In this document: positions 53,569 to 63,168 of the stretch, one piece after another
Layout of the letters: the number at the start of each line of letters is the position of its first letter
How positions within the stretch are numbered: the first letter of the stretch is position 1
DNA from: Limobrevibacterium gyesilva
Lineage (GTDB): Bacteria; Pseudomonadota; Alphaproteobacteria; Acetobacterales; Acetobacteraceae
Reading direction: 5' to 3'
Length of the DNA: 64,000 nt
NCBI RefSeq assembly: GCF_025989185.1
Contig: NZ_JAPDNT010000018.1
Coordinates: forward strand, 18,388-82,387
Translations under genes and position numbers: made by a program
Notes under the pieces: generated by a model
What the model was told of the DNA's origin: nothing
What the model saw: only the letters and a program-made list of their open reading frames with translations
Database searches by the model: none

Positions 53569-55004
53569 CCCGTCGTCGCATCCCATACGTAACGGCCTCG
53601 GTCGTTTTGGCGGCAATTATTGGCGAGGGCATCTTCCGGGTCGGTGGCGGCCCGCTCCCGCTGGTGGGTATGGTGGCGGCACAATCGATACCGGCACCTG
53701 CGGCATCCGGGCGCACGCCGTTGTATTTCCGCGATCCGTCCGGCAAGCCCGCGTACTCGGCGTCTCCCCGGAAGGATGCGCAGGGCCGGGACTATGTCGC
53801 AGTCTATGAAGATACCGACGCACCCACGGCAACGACGGCATCGAACCCGCATCCGGCGCCCGTCATCGGCCCAGGCAAGGTCCTCTACTACCGCAACCCG
53901 ATGGGGCTACCCGACACCTCACCTGTGCCGAAGAAGGATTCGATGGGGATGGACTACGTCCCCGTCTATCAGGACGAGGCAAACGTCCCGGCCGGTACCG
54001 TCGCCATCGGCCCCGACCGCGTCCAGATGCTCGGGGTACGGACGGAAGTGGTCAGCGATCGAAGCATGACACGGTCCATACGGGCCGTGGGCACGATCGC
54101 CGTCGACGAACGTCGACTTGCGGTCGTGGCTCCGCGATTTGAGGGCTGGATCGAGAAGCTGGTGGTGAATACCACCGGGCAGCCCGTGCGCCACGGCCAG
54201 CCTCTCTTCGAGGTGTACAGCCCCGAGCTCGCGCTGGCCGAGCAGGAATACGTCATGGCCCGACAGGCGGGTCCTTCGATCGCCGATGCCACCCTGATCC
54301 GCCTGCGGAACTTCGGCCTTCCGCCAGACGAAATCGCCCGGCTGAAGCGCACCGGCAGCGCGAGCCGGACACTCATCCTGGCGGCGCCGATGGACGGCAT
54401 TGTCCTGGAAAAGACCGCGATCGAGGGGATGCATTTCGCGTCGGGCGACGCGCTCTATCGCATCGCCGATCTCTCGACGGTCTGGCTTCTGGCCGATGTG
54501 TTTGAGCAGGACCTGGCGCAGATGCGACCTGGTGAAGAGGGCAAGGTCAGCATCGCGGCCTATCCGGACCAGTCCTTCGGCGGAAAGGTCACCTTCGTCT
54601 ACCCCACCGTAAACCCGACGACGCGCACGACCAAGGTGCGCATCGAGATCCCCAATCCCGACCAGCTTCTCAAGCCGGACATGTATGCGACGGTGGAGAT
54701 TGCGGCGCCCGTCGGGCCTGCCTCCGTGCTGGCGGTGCCGGACTCTGCCGTACTGGATAGCGGCACGCGGCAGGTCGTTCTCGTCGAGCGCGCGGCGGGT
54801 CGCTACGAACCCCGTCCCGTGTCGGTCGGTCGCCGAGCCGATGGTTACGTGGAAATTCGAGATGGCTTGAAGCCCGGTGAGAAAGTGGTCGTCGGAGCCA
54901 ACTTCCTCATCGATGCGGAGAGCAATTTGCGGGCCGCCCTCCAGTCCTTCATTGCACCCGCGGCACCGTTGGCCGCCGCACCGAAGCAGGAGCGCCAGCC
55001 ATGA
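53565..55004 (+). CDS. cusB: RND efflux periplasmic adaptor with two heavy-metal-binding domains (CusB-like)
   Basis: A 479-residue membrane-fusion protein. The N-terminus has two tandem heavy-metal-binding segments: residues 53-82 (LYFRDPSGKPAYSASPRKD) and 107-136 (YYRNPMGLPDTSPVPKKDSM with GMDYVPVY). Only the second retains the Met-containing NPMG and DSMGMD that bind metals. The remaining half shows the barrel-hairpin adaptor fold, with EKLVVNTTGQPVRHGQPLFEVYSPEL. It links the RND pump to the TolC-like channel. Start and stop overlap neighbours by ATGA. Confidence 0.9.
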   Translation: MTRRRIPYVTASVVLAAIIGEGIFRVGGGPLPLVGMVAAQSIPAPAASGRTPLYFRDPSGKPAYSASPRKDAQGRDYVAVYEDTDAPTATTASNPHPAPVIGPGKVLYYRNPMGLPDTSPVPKKDSMGMDYVPVYQDEANVPAGTVAIGPDRVQMLGVRTEVVSDRSMTRSIRAVGTIAVDERRLAVVAPRFEGWIEKLVVNTTGQPVRHGQPLFEVYSPELALAEQEYVMARQAGPSIADATLIRLRNFGLPPDEIARLKRTGSASRTLILAAPMDGIVLEKTAIEGMHFASGDALYRIADLSTVWLLADVFEQDLAQMRPGEEGKVSIAAYPDQSFGGKVTFVYPTVNPTTRTTKVRIEIPNPDQLLKPDMYATVEIAAPVGPASVLAVPDSAVLDSGTRQVVLVERAAGRYEPRPVSVGRRADGYVEIRDGLKPGEKVVVGANFLIDAESNLRAALQSFIAPAAPLAAAPKQERQP

Positions 55005-58000
55005 TTGCCCGCATCATTCGCTGGTCGGCGGCCAATCCGGTCCTGGTGCTGCTTGCGACCCTGTTCGTCATCGGCGCCGGTGTCTACGCCGTCCGCAACA
55101 CCCCACTCGACGCAATCCCCGACCTCTCGGATACCCAGGTCATCGTCTACACTGACTATCCGGGCCAGGCACCGCAGGTGGTCGAGGATCAGGTGACCTA
55201 TCCGCTGACCACGGCATTGCTGACCGTCCCGCGCTCCAGGACAGTGCGTGGCTTCTCGTTCTTCGGCTCGTCCTTTGTCTACGTCATTTTCGAGGATGGC
55301 ACCGACCTCTACTGGGCGCGGAGCCGCGTCCTCGAATACCTGAACACCGTGGCGAACCGTCTTCCCGCGGGCGTGACACCGTCGCTCGGGCCCGACGCCA
55401 CCGGCGTGGGATGGGTGTACCAGTACGTCATCACCGGAGCGCAGCGCACGCTGGCGGAGTTGCGATCCATCCAGGACTGGTTCGTACGCTATCAGCTTGC
55501 CAAGGCGGACGGGGTGGCCGAGGTGGCCAGCGTCGGCGGCTTTGTTCAGCAATACCAGGTCGTCGTCGATCCCCAGAAGCTGCAGGCCTATGGTATCCCG
55601 CTCTCGAAGGTCACCGACGCCATCCGCGCCAGCAACCGCGATGTCGGCGGTCGCTCGATCGAGATGTCCGAGACGGAATATATGGTCCGCGGGCATGGAT
55701 ATCTTCGCGGCGTCCAGGACATCGAGCAGATCGTGCTGGCGATGCAGGGCGGCACCCCCGTGCTGCTGCGCGACGTGGCCCGCGTCGAACTCGGCCCGGC
55801 GGAGCGGCGCGGCGTTGCCGAAATGAACGGCGAGGGGGAGGTGGTGAGTGGCATCGCCCTGCAACGCCAGGGGCAGAACGCCCTCACCGTCATCCACAGC
55901 GTCAGGAAGAAGATAGCCGAAATCACCGGCAGCCTGCCGCAGGGCGTGACGATCAGCCCTGTCTATGACCGCGCGGGGCTCATCGAGCGCGCCATTGAGA
56001 CCCTCAAGCACACGCTCCTTGAGGAGAGCGTCATCGTCGCGCTGGTCTGCGTCGTCTTTTTGCTCCATCTGCGGAGCGCCCTCGTCGCGATCCTCATGCT
56101 GCCGGTCGGCATCCTCATCGCGGTGGTGCTTCTGCATGCTCTAGGGTTCAGCTCGAACATCATGAGCCTGGGCGGCATCGCCATCGCTCTGGGGGCCATG
56201 GTCGATGCGGCGATCGTGATGATCGAGAACGCGCACAAGCATCTTGAACGGGCGCCGCCCGGATCGTCGCGACTCAAGGTTCTCACCGCGGCCGCGGTCG
56301 AGGTGGGGCCGTCGCTGTTCTTCAGCCTGGCGGTGATCACCGTCTCCTTCCTGCCGGTGTTCACCCTGGAGGACCAGGAAGGCCGGATGTTCAAGCCGCT
56401 CGCCTTCACCAAGACCTTCGCGATGGCGGGGGGTGCGCTGCTGTCGGTGACCCTGGTGCCGGTGCTGATGATGCTGTTCATCCGCGGCCGCATCCTGCCG
56501 GAGCATAAGAACCCGGTGAACCGGGCCCTGATCTGGCTGTACCGCCCGCTCATCGCTTGCGTGCTCCGGGCCAAGACGTTCACGATCCTGCTGGCGGTTC
56601 TGGCGCTCGGCGTCACCACCTGGCCGCTGATGCGGCTCGGCAGCGAGTTCATGCCGACCCTCAACGAAGGGACGCTGATGTACATGCCGGTAAGTCTTCC
56701 CGGGCTGTCCATCACAAAGGCAGCGGAACTGCTGCAGACCCAGGACAAGATCATCAAAGGCTTCCCCGAGGTGGCGAGCGTTTTCGGCAAGGCGGGCCGC
56801 GCTGCGACCGCGACCGACCCCGCGCCGACCGAGATGTTCGAGACCCTCATCAACCTGAAGCCCGAGCCGGAATGGCGGCCTGGCGTCACCGTCGACTCGC
56901 TCATCTCCGAGATGAACAGCGCGCTGCAGATGCCCGGCGTCAGCAACGCCTGGACCATGCCGATCAAGGCCCGAACCGACATGCTCTCAACGGGCATCCG
57001 CACGCCGGTCGGCATCAAGGTCTACGGGCCAGACCTTGCCGGAATAGATCAACTCTCCCGGCAGATCGAGGCGGCCGTGCGCAAGGTCCCGGGCACCAGC
57101 AGTGCCTACGCGGAGCGTGCCGAGGGCGGCTACTATCTGGAGATCGAGCCGAACCGGCTGGCTCTCGCCCGCTACGGCCTCACCGTGGGTGACCTGCAGG
57201 AGACGATCACGACGGCACTCGGGGGCGAGCCAGTCACCACAACGGTCGAGGGGAGGGCGCGCTACACGGTCAATGTGCGCTATCCGCGTGGACTGCGGAG
57301 TGACCTGCAAGAGATAGCACGGCAGGTCCTGGTGCAGAACATGCAAGGCGCCGCCATCCCGCTCGGCCAGCTGGCGTCCGTCCGGCTCACGCAAGGGCCG
57401 CCCAGCATCCGGACCGAGAACGCCCAGCTGGTCAACTACGTTTATGTCGACATGCATGACCGGGATATCGGCAGTTATGTCGCCGATGCCAGGCGTGCGG
57501 TGGAGAGCGAGGTGCAGCTTCCCGCGGGCTACCACATCGCGTGGAGCGGGCAGTTCGAATACATGCAGCGTGCCCAGGCCAGGCTGACGATCGTGGTGCC
57601 AGTGACGCTGCTCATCATCTTCGTGCTGCTCTATCTGAACTTTGGACGGCTGACCGAGACGCTGATCGTCATGCTGTCGGTGCCGTTCGCGTTGGTCGGC
57701 GGCATCTGGCTGATGTATTTCATGCAGTTCAACATGAGCGTCGCCGTCGCCGTCGGCTTCATCGCGTTGGCTGGAGTCGCCGCCGAAACCGGCGTGATCA
57801 TGCTGATCTACCTCGATCAGGCGCTCGCGGAGACGCGGCTTGCCTGCGAGCGCGAGGACCGGTCGCTTACGCGGGCGGATATCCGTTCGGCGGTCATGTC
57901 GGGTGCCGTGGAACGCGTCCGGCCGAAGATGATGACGGTGACCGCGATCATGGCCGGGTTGCTGCCCATCCTGTGGAGCACCGGGACCGGCTCCGAGCTC

Positions 58001-58189
58001 ATGCGGCGAATCGCCGTGCCGATGGTGGGCGGCATGATCTCCTCGGCCATCCTGACGCTGCTCGTTATCCCCGCGATCTACGCCGCCGTGAAAGACTTCG
58101 GAGTCGCGCGCGCAAGGACGGTCAGGCAGCGCGTCACGGTGCGCCTGCCTCAACACGTCACCAATGAAGTCGAGGAAACCGATATATAG
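55001..58189 (+). CDS. cusA: Heavy-metal efflux RND transporter (CusA/CzcA family)
   Basis: A 1062-residue proton-driven inner-membrane pump. TM1 is followed by NTPLDAIPDLSDTQVIVYT, and the conserved membrane block GGIAIALGAMVDAAIVMIEN is near residue 395. The periplasmic EFMPTLNEGTLMYMPVSLPG segment is diagnostic of the HME-RND group. About 12 helices in two halves are visible. Cu/Ag (CusA) fits because of the Met-rich and CusB-like companions, but Zn/Co/Cd (CzcA) specificity cannot be excluded. It overlaps the adaptor stop by 4 nt. Confidence 0.92.
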   Translation: MIARIIRWSAANPVLVLLATLFVIGAGVYAVRNTPLDAIPDLSDTQVIVYTDYPGQAPQVVEDQVTYPLTTALLTVPRSRTVRGFSFFGSSFVYVIFEDGTDLYWARSRVLEYLNTVANRLPAGVTPSLGPDATGVGWVYQYVITGAQRTLAELRSIQDWFVRYQLAKADGVAEVASVGGFVQQYQVVVDPQKLQAYGIPLSKVTDAIRASNRDVGGRSIEMSETEYMVRGHGYLRGVQDIEQIVLAMQGGTPVLLRDVARVELGPAERRGVAEMNGEGEVVSGIALQRQGQNALTVIHSVRKKIAEITGSLPQGVTISPVYDRAGLIERAIETLKHTLLEESVIVALVCVVFLLHLRSALVAILMLPVGILIAVVLLHALGFSSNIMSLGGIAIALGAMVDAAIVMIENAHKHLERAPPGSSRLKVLTAAAVEVGPSLFFSLAVITVSFLPVFTLEDQEGRMFKPLAFTKTFAMAGGALLSVTLVPVLMMLFIRGRILPEHKNPVNRALIWLYRPLIACVLRAKTFTILLAVLALGVTTWPLMRLGSEFMPTLNEGTLMYMPVSLPGLSITKAAELLQTQDKIIKGFPEVASVFGKAGRAATATDPAPTEMFETLINLKPEPEWRPGVTVDSLISEMNSALQMPGVSNAWTMPIKARTDMLSTGIRTPVGIKVYGPDLAGIDQLSRQIEAAVRKVPGTSSAYAERAEGGYYLEIEPNRLALARYGLTVGDLQETITTALGGEPVTTTVEGRARYTVNVRYPRGLRSDLQEIARQVLVQNMQGAAIPLGQLASVRLTQGPPSIRTENAQLVNYVYVDMHDRDIGSYVADARRAVESEVQLPAGYHIAWSGQFEYMQRAQARLTIVVPVTLLIIFVLLYLNFGRLTETLIVMLSVPFALVGGIWLMYFMQFNMSVAVAVGFIALAGVAAETGVIMLIYLDQALAETRLACEREDRSLTRADIRSAVMSGAVERVRPKMMTVTAIMAGLLPILWSTGTGSELMRRIAVPMVGGMISSAILTLLVIPAIYAAVKDFGVARARTVRQRVTVRLPQHVTNEVEETDI

Positions 58190-58309
58190 GAAACTCCTGG
58201 ATGTTGTTCTGGCCTCGACCATGGTGGTCTTGTCGATCCAGGCGATCGCCGAAGATCGGCCGTGCATGGAGGCGGTCAAAGGTCTGACTGTGAACCGGCG
58301 CCGAACCGG

Positions 58310-58793
58310 GGCTCTTCCGCACTTTCGGTGCAGTTTCGCTTGTACTGGTTCAGCGAATCGTCGACAGAGATGACCTCGCCACCTGAAACAATGTCGGTCA
58401 TCCTTGAAATCCATCCTCGCGCTCGTGCCGAATGAGCTGATTGCCGATCGAGTTTGTCCCGAAGCCGATCGGATCACCATCACTGCTGTCCCGCGGGCCG
58501 AATCGGCCGTCTGCCCTCTTTGCCAGCAGAGCTCTCGTCGTGTTCACAGTCGATACCGACGCAAGCTTGCGGATCTTCCCTGGCAGGGTCGGCAGGTGAT
58601 CATTGCCTTGTCCGTGCGGCGCTTCCGCTGCGGCACCAACTCCTGCCCGCGTAAGGTCTTCGGCGAGCAGCTTCCCTGGGTTGCGGTGCCACATGCACGT
58701 CGTAGCAACCGGCTGGCCGACGTTCAGCGGCACATCAGTCTTGCACTTGGTGGCTCTCCCGGCTGCGGCATCAGTCACGGAGCGGTAGCCTAG
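58310..58793 (+). mobile_element. ISL3-family element, left end and truncated transposase (copy 1)
   Basis: The left end GGCTCTTCCGCACTTTCGGT (58310 onward) matches that of copy 2 at 63865 with one mismatch in the first 25 bases, and the 134 bp common to both continue almost unchanged. The transposase frame starts at TTG 58404 and shows the zinc-ribbon CPLCQQ with RFRCGTNSCPRKVF and the ISL3 N-terminus. Only about 130 residues remain of a usual 400 or more; the rest and the right end are missing. It is inactive. Confidence 0.85.
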
Positions 58794-59037
58794 CTTGGTG
58801 GACCACCTCCAGGTCTGCCATGCGGAGCTGCTCAACGACATGCTCAGCGCGGACACTGCCCAGATATAACTCAGCCAGCCGAGGCAGCCTGCCACCATGT
58901 GCGATAGCTACGCGAAGTGCCTGTACGACCTCTTCGTCGATCGCATTCGGGCGTCGATCAGGGAAATGACCACCTTGCTCCGTGAGAGAAACGTATAAAG
59001 AACGACTTGCGGAGTCGAGTCTGTTTTCGGCGATCAC
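58771..59037 (-). CDS. hypothetical protein (88 aa) after HNH-like gene
   Basis: An 88-residue frame whose ATG (59037) overlaps the stop of the HNH-like gene as ATGA. It has a mixed helical composition with IDEEVVQALRVAIAHGGRL and VEQLRMADLEVVHQ and no recognised motif. The final residues lie in ISL3-derived sequence, so the natural C-terminus may have been replaced. Confidence 0.5.
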   Translation of the reverse strand: MIAENRLDSASRSLYVSLTEQGGHFPDRRPNAIDEEVVQALRVAIAHGGRLPRLAELYLGSVRAEHVVEQLRMADLEVVHQARLPLRD

Positions 59038-59792
59038 TCGAAGGCGGTACGGAAGTCCGGCCGGAGGGTATATCGGGCAGGCTTTATGGGAAGATGCCTG
59101 GCGATCGGGACCTCGGGATCACGAGAACAGGGCAGGGTAGTAACCACGTTTCTGAACCCAACCCGGCAAATTCCGGCGTCATACTCGAATGACATTGGAT
59201 TGGTCCAAAACTCAGCATGCTCCTCATCATATCCTGTGGGAGGCACGCCAATCAGAGCGATCTGGCACCTGATCGGCATGTCGCGGTGAAATCTCCCTGG
59301 AATAAAAAACTGCTGACGCATCGGCAATCCGCTCTGAGTCAGAACAGCTTGATACCCATAACGGGCCACCATGCCGAGATATGCAACTGCCATTACCGCA
59401 ATCGAATGGACAGCAAGAAGGCGCCTGTTTTGGCCCGATACAGCTCGTCCATTCAAAATCTCTCTGAGCGGGCGATCGTAGAACTTCCCCTTCCAACTAT
59501 TGCAGCCGTTTGCATAGACGACCTTGCCCCTAATTTTGAGAGGGGCTCTGCACAAGAGCAAAGTTCCGGCACGCTCGTTTTTGGTGATCTTCTTCTTTAT
59601 CTCCTCCGGGTCGTCCGCAAGTGCCCGCTGGGAAATGACGTGCTCCAGGCTGAACTGCTCCTGCGTTAGCAACCGGCCACAAGCGCAACACATGAGCAGA
59701 CTCGTGCCACCCAACGCGGGCATAAAGCGTTGAAGGTCCTGACGCATCGCGTGCCAAAGTCGGTCCTTAAGGCCGACTTCCATCATCTCCAT
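59034..59792 (-). CDS. HNH-endonuclease-like protein
   Basis: A 252-residue protein. A zinc/HNH pattern is visible as C35-x-x-C38 (MCCACGR), E50-H51 with ISQ (SLEHVISQRAL), and later ANGCNSWKGKFYDRPLR, giving the second Cys and the N..K. Residues 115-140 include a hydrophobic segment (VHSIAVMAVAYLGMVARYGY). It has no signal peptide. The start ATG at 59792 yields MEMMEVGLKD. It is the first gene of a two-gene unit with the 88-aa gene. A defence or mobile-element nuclease is likely, but no partner is visible. Confidence 0.65.
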   Translation of the reverse strand: MEMMEVGLKDRLWHAMRQDLQRFMPALGGTSLLMCCACGRLLTQEQFSLEHVISQRALADDPEEIKKKITKNERAGTLLLCRAPLKIRGKVVYANGCNSWKGKFYDRPLREILNGRAVSGQNRRLLAVHSIAVMAVAYLGMVARYGYQAVLTQSGLPMRQQFFIPGRFHRDMPIRCQIALIGVPPTGYDEEHAEFWTNPMSFEYDAGICRVGFRNVVTTLPCSRDPEVPIARHLPIKPARYTLRPDFRTAFE

Positions 59793-60093
59793 TGCGATGG
59801 GCTCCTACGCCGACTCGCGGCACGCCATGTCGCTTGACAGCTTACCCGCTCGTCAATTGCTCGAACAGCGACGGCTCTCGATAGCGGTCTGTCACCGCCG
59901 TGGCCCGGTGACCAAGCCGCAAGCGTCACCGAAAGGGCGAATATCGGCAGGCCGGAGCGGCGCGCGGTGGCCGGGCCGTTGGGTTCCGTTCAACCGCGAA
60001 TTGAATCACATGACATAGCCGATTACGCTTGGCGCTTCAGCGGGGGGCGCAGGAGTGCGTGAAAAGTGGACCGTCGGAGGTAAATTGGGAGGC
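59793..60093. other. intergenic stretch
   Basis: About 300 bp without a supportable gene between the divergent HNH-like gene and the exported protein gene. No operator or promoter is clear. Confidence 0.4.
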
Positions 60094-62031
60094 ATGCGGT
60101 CATACCGATCGGGGTGCTCTCACTGGTGGATGCTCCTCGTAGGGACCTTGCTTGCCCTGGTCGCGATGTCCGCCTCCGCGCAGACCGTTGGACCAAGCTT
60201 CCCGTGCGTGCCGGCGCCGCGCGACGCAGGGGCATCGCTCGCGTGTGCCGACCCTGGCCTCGCAGCTGCCGATATACGGATGGTCCAAACCGACTACGCG
60301 CTCCGGTCGCAGGTGGGACAGGCTGGTCAGAATACCCTGCGGTCCGAAATGCTCTCCTTCCTGGTCGCTACTCGGCAAGCATGCGGGCTACCGCCCGTTG
60401 ACCAAAACCGCGACCAGTCAGCCATGCCACTGCCGCCCGGCGCGGCAACGTGCATCGCCATGCGCTATGATCGGCAGAGGACGGTGTGGCTATCTCTGCT
60501 CCGAGGTCCGGCGGCGGACGAAGCCAACCGCTCGCCTGGAGAAAACATCGCGGCACAACGCAAGCTGCAGGAGCTTGGGCTTCTACCCGCTGAGGCGCTG
60601 ATAGATGGCGTCTTCGGGACAGCGACCCGCACGGCTATCTCGTCATGGCAGCAAAAGGCAGGCCGACCGGTTACGGGGTTCATCGGCCAGGCGGACGCAT
60701 CTGCCCTGCTAGCTGGACCTGCTCCGGCAGCCCAAGCAACGCCGACGCGGAAGAGCGCTGCGGCTGTCGTTCCAGTCGAATACAAGGGCCCCCCGGCGAG
60801 GATCGCCAGCGGCGACCTCGAAGCCACGCTGCAGACTGAAACCAGTTCCGACCCATCGGTATGCCAGAACCCCAAGGGAGGGCTCCTGGGCATCGGCGAA
60901 GCGCCACCCGCGCTACCGAGCTGTCGCGCAATCATGCTGCGGCTACGGGTGGCTGCAAAGGAAACTTACGCCGCCGCGCTTGGCCTGCTCGATGGGCAAA
61001 CCGCCATCGACTCTCTTTCACTGAGGATCGCTATTCGCAGACTGGACCCCTCGACCAGCCAGCCGCAGGTGGTCGTGACAACCTACAGCGGCGGTGCCCA
61101 TTGCTGCACCCTGACTGCCGCCATCACCCAGCAGGCTGACGGCAGCTGGCTGCCCATCGTGGTTGGTCAAGAGGACGGCGATTTCGGTTACGAATATCTG
61201 GACCCAGTCGGAGACGGCTATTCGGTGCTGGTGAGCACCGACGGGAGCTTCAACTACCACTTTTCGTCGTATGCTGGATCGTTCCCGCCCAACCGGATCG
61301 AGAGGTTGGCAGGCAGCGCCATCGAGGATGTGACACGCGATCCTCGCTATCGTCCGTTGCTTCGGGAGCGGTTGCGGAAGATGGAGCAGGATTACGGCGT
61401 AGGCCCACGCAATGAGCCGAATGGCTTCCTGGCGGGCTGGGTCGCCCAGAAGGCACTCGTAGGTGAGTTGGATTCAGCCTGGCGCGCTATGCTCGGCGGC
61501 TATGTCGCCTACCCGGAAATGTTCTCGATTACGATCTGCGCGATTGACAAGAGGGTTTGGCCTAAGACCGGATACCCGATGTGCCCAAGAGATCAGGAGC
61601 TGCGTGTCCCGTTTCCGGAGGCGCTGGCACTGTTTCTCGTCGATGGGAATTACATCACGCCGGAGCAGAGCACGAAGGTGGGCTATGACACGGTCAAGAT
61701 TCTCGCCGACCGGGCCAGCGCGATAGCGATAGCGACTGCCAAATACGAAGAACGGATGTCCCAGACCTGGTATCTCATGACCCGCGCGTGGGAATGCGTC
61801 CAGGCCTCAACGCCGTCGTCGCCAGCTGACGCGATCAGGTTCGATCGCGCCAACGGCAAGGAAGACACCGTCCATGTCCTTCAGTCCGACGAAACGGGAA
61901 AGCCCATTGCGGTCCGGGTCGATACGCCCATGCCGGGCAACCTCGTATCCTTGCTGACCTTCTATCGCGGTGCTGATTCCTGCGAGCGAGAACGCCAGCG
62001 GCGGGAAAGGGAGCTAGAAAACCTCAAGTAA
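60094..62031 (+). CDS. Exported LprI/DUF1311-like and peptidoglycan-binding-domain protein
   Basis: A 645-residue protein with a signal peptide (LVGTLLALVAMSASAQT). The first 90 mature residues contain ASLACADPGLAAADIRMVQ, typical of LprI-like (DUF1311) repeats. A peptidoglycan-binding_1 motif follows with QRKLQELGLLPAEALIDGVF and TRTAISSWQQKAGR. The C-terminal 350 residues include paired Cys (AHCCTL) and a GDGYSVLVSTDGSFNYHFSS block with no known domain. A start at GTG 60055 would add 13 residues ahead of the signal; ATG 60094 fits better. It probably acts at the cell wall or outer membrane. Confidence 0.65.
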   Translation: MRSYRSGCSHWWMLLVGTLLALVAMSASAQTVGPSFPCVPAPRDAGASLACADPGLAAADIRMVQTDYALRSQVGQAGQNTLRSEMLSFLVATRQACGLPPVDQNRDQSAMPLPPGAATCIAMRYDRQRTVWLSLLRGPAADEANRSPGENIAAQRKLQELGLLPAEALIDGVFGTATRTAISSWQQKAGRPVTGFIGQADASALLAGPAPAAQATPTRKSAAAVVPVEYKGPPARIASGDLEATLQTETSSDPSVCQNPKGGLLGIGEAPPALPSCRAIMLRLRVAAKETYAAALGLLDGQTAIDSLSLRIAIRRLDPSTSQPQVVVTTYSGGAHCCTLTAAITQQADGSWLPIVVGQEDGDFGYEYLDPVGDGYSVLVSTDGSFNYHFSSYAGSFPPNRIERLAGSAIEDVTRDPRYRPLLRERLRKMEQDYGVGPRNEPNGFLAGWVAQKALVGELDSAWRAMLGGYVAYPEMFSITICAIDKRVWPKTGYPMCPRDQELRVPFPEALALFLVDGNYITPEQSTKVGYDTVKILADRASAIAIATAKYEERMSQTWYLMTRAWECVQASTPSSPADAIRFDRANGKEDTVHVLQSDETGKPIAVRVDTPMPGNLVSLLTFYRGADSCERERQRRERELENLK

Positions 62032-62486
62032 GGTTTGTCACGCGGGCAATTGCCGCCAATAAGGCATGTAGGCAAAGGGACTTGGCGGGGGACCCGGCTG
62101 CACGGAGCCGGAGCGCCCTATAGCGGAGGCGGAGGAAGCTGGGGCGGAAGGCCCTTGGAGCGCGCCGGGGGAGGTCACCCCCAAGCAGGGCAAAGCCCGG
62201 TCGGGCCGCGTCTGCAGCCAAATGACGCCTTCGCGCGAAGGATCGTCGCCCGCGAGGGCCGGGACGCTCTATCGCGGCCCGGTGCGCGCAGCGCGTAGAG
62301 CCTGGCCCGCCCGGCGGGCGCGCTCGGCGAGCCGAAGCACAATTCTATTCCACGCCGGTATTGCCCAGACTGGGAAAGCCGGATTAATGAAAGTAACAAC
62401 CTGTAGGTGTTCAATGAGCGACGAAGCCCAAGAGACAAATTTTCTGGCTCTTACTGCCCGGATCGTCTCATACCAAGACTCGCTGA
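62032..62486. other. intergenic stretch
   Basis: About 450 bp with no supportable gene. Short GC-rich repeats occur. The IS630 remnant begins after it. Confidence 0.4.
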
Positions 62487-63168
62487 TCAGAACCGATGTG
62501 CCCATTCTCGCAATCCGATGGACATGATGGTCCATGGCTGAGCTTCGAGTTTCTTCCAGGCGTCGCAGCAGTGATCGACGGCGTCGTCGGCGCTGGTGAA
62601 GATGCGATTGGAGAGCCAGTTGTCGCGCATGAACCGCCAGACGTTCTCCTGCGCGTTCAGCTCCGGGCACTTCGCCGGCAGCGATACCAGAATGATGTTG
62701 TCCGGCACCACAAGCCGGTTTGACAGGCGCCAGCCGGCCTGGTCGAGCAGCACGACGGCAAGGCGGCCGGGCGCCACGTCAGCGGCGACGGCGGCGAGAT
62801 GCAGGCTCATCGCCGCCGTGTTGCAGCGGGGCAGCACCAGGCCAACCGCCTTGCCGTCTTTCGGGCAGATGGCGCCGAAGATGTAGGTGGAGGCGGTGCG
62901 CTGGTCGGACGGCGCCGCGGGCCGGCTGCCCCGCTTGGCCCAGCGGCGGGTGATCTTGTTCTTCTGGCCGATCCTGGCTTCGTCGGCGAACCAGACCTCT
63001 ATGTCGGTGGCCTCGACACCGTGCCGGCGTGCGATCGCAGCCACAGTCGCAGGCCAGTTTTTTTGAACGCCTCGACAGCCCCCCTGGGCGTGATGCCGCG
63101 GTCGCGCCGACAGCTTGCGGTAGCCCATCGCTCGCAGCGTAAGCGTCCGGCCATGGCGCCTTGCGTTG
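62487..63168 (-). pseudogene. IS630-family transposase, truncated and internally frameshifted
   Basis: The DDE catalytic part is recognisable: WFADEARIG (first Asp), VVLLDQAGW (second Asp) and ELNAQENVWRFM (Glu). The N-terminus ends at the junction near 63169, where IS66 sequence begins, leaving about 227 of some 345 residues. Between about 63062 and 63095 the frame was shifted out and back: six Gs where five are expected (run at about 63080) and seven As where eight are expected, which changes six codons around VEAF. The element is non-functional in its present form. Confidence 0.8.

Noticed and set aside
54845..56137. 430-codon minus-strand frame opposite cusA
   Set aside because: Asp/His/Arg-rich shadow of the RND pump gene.
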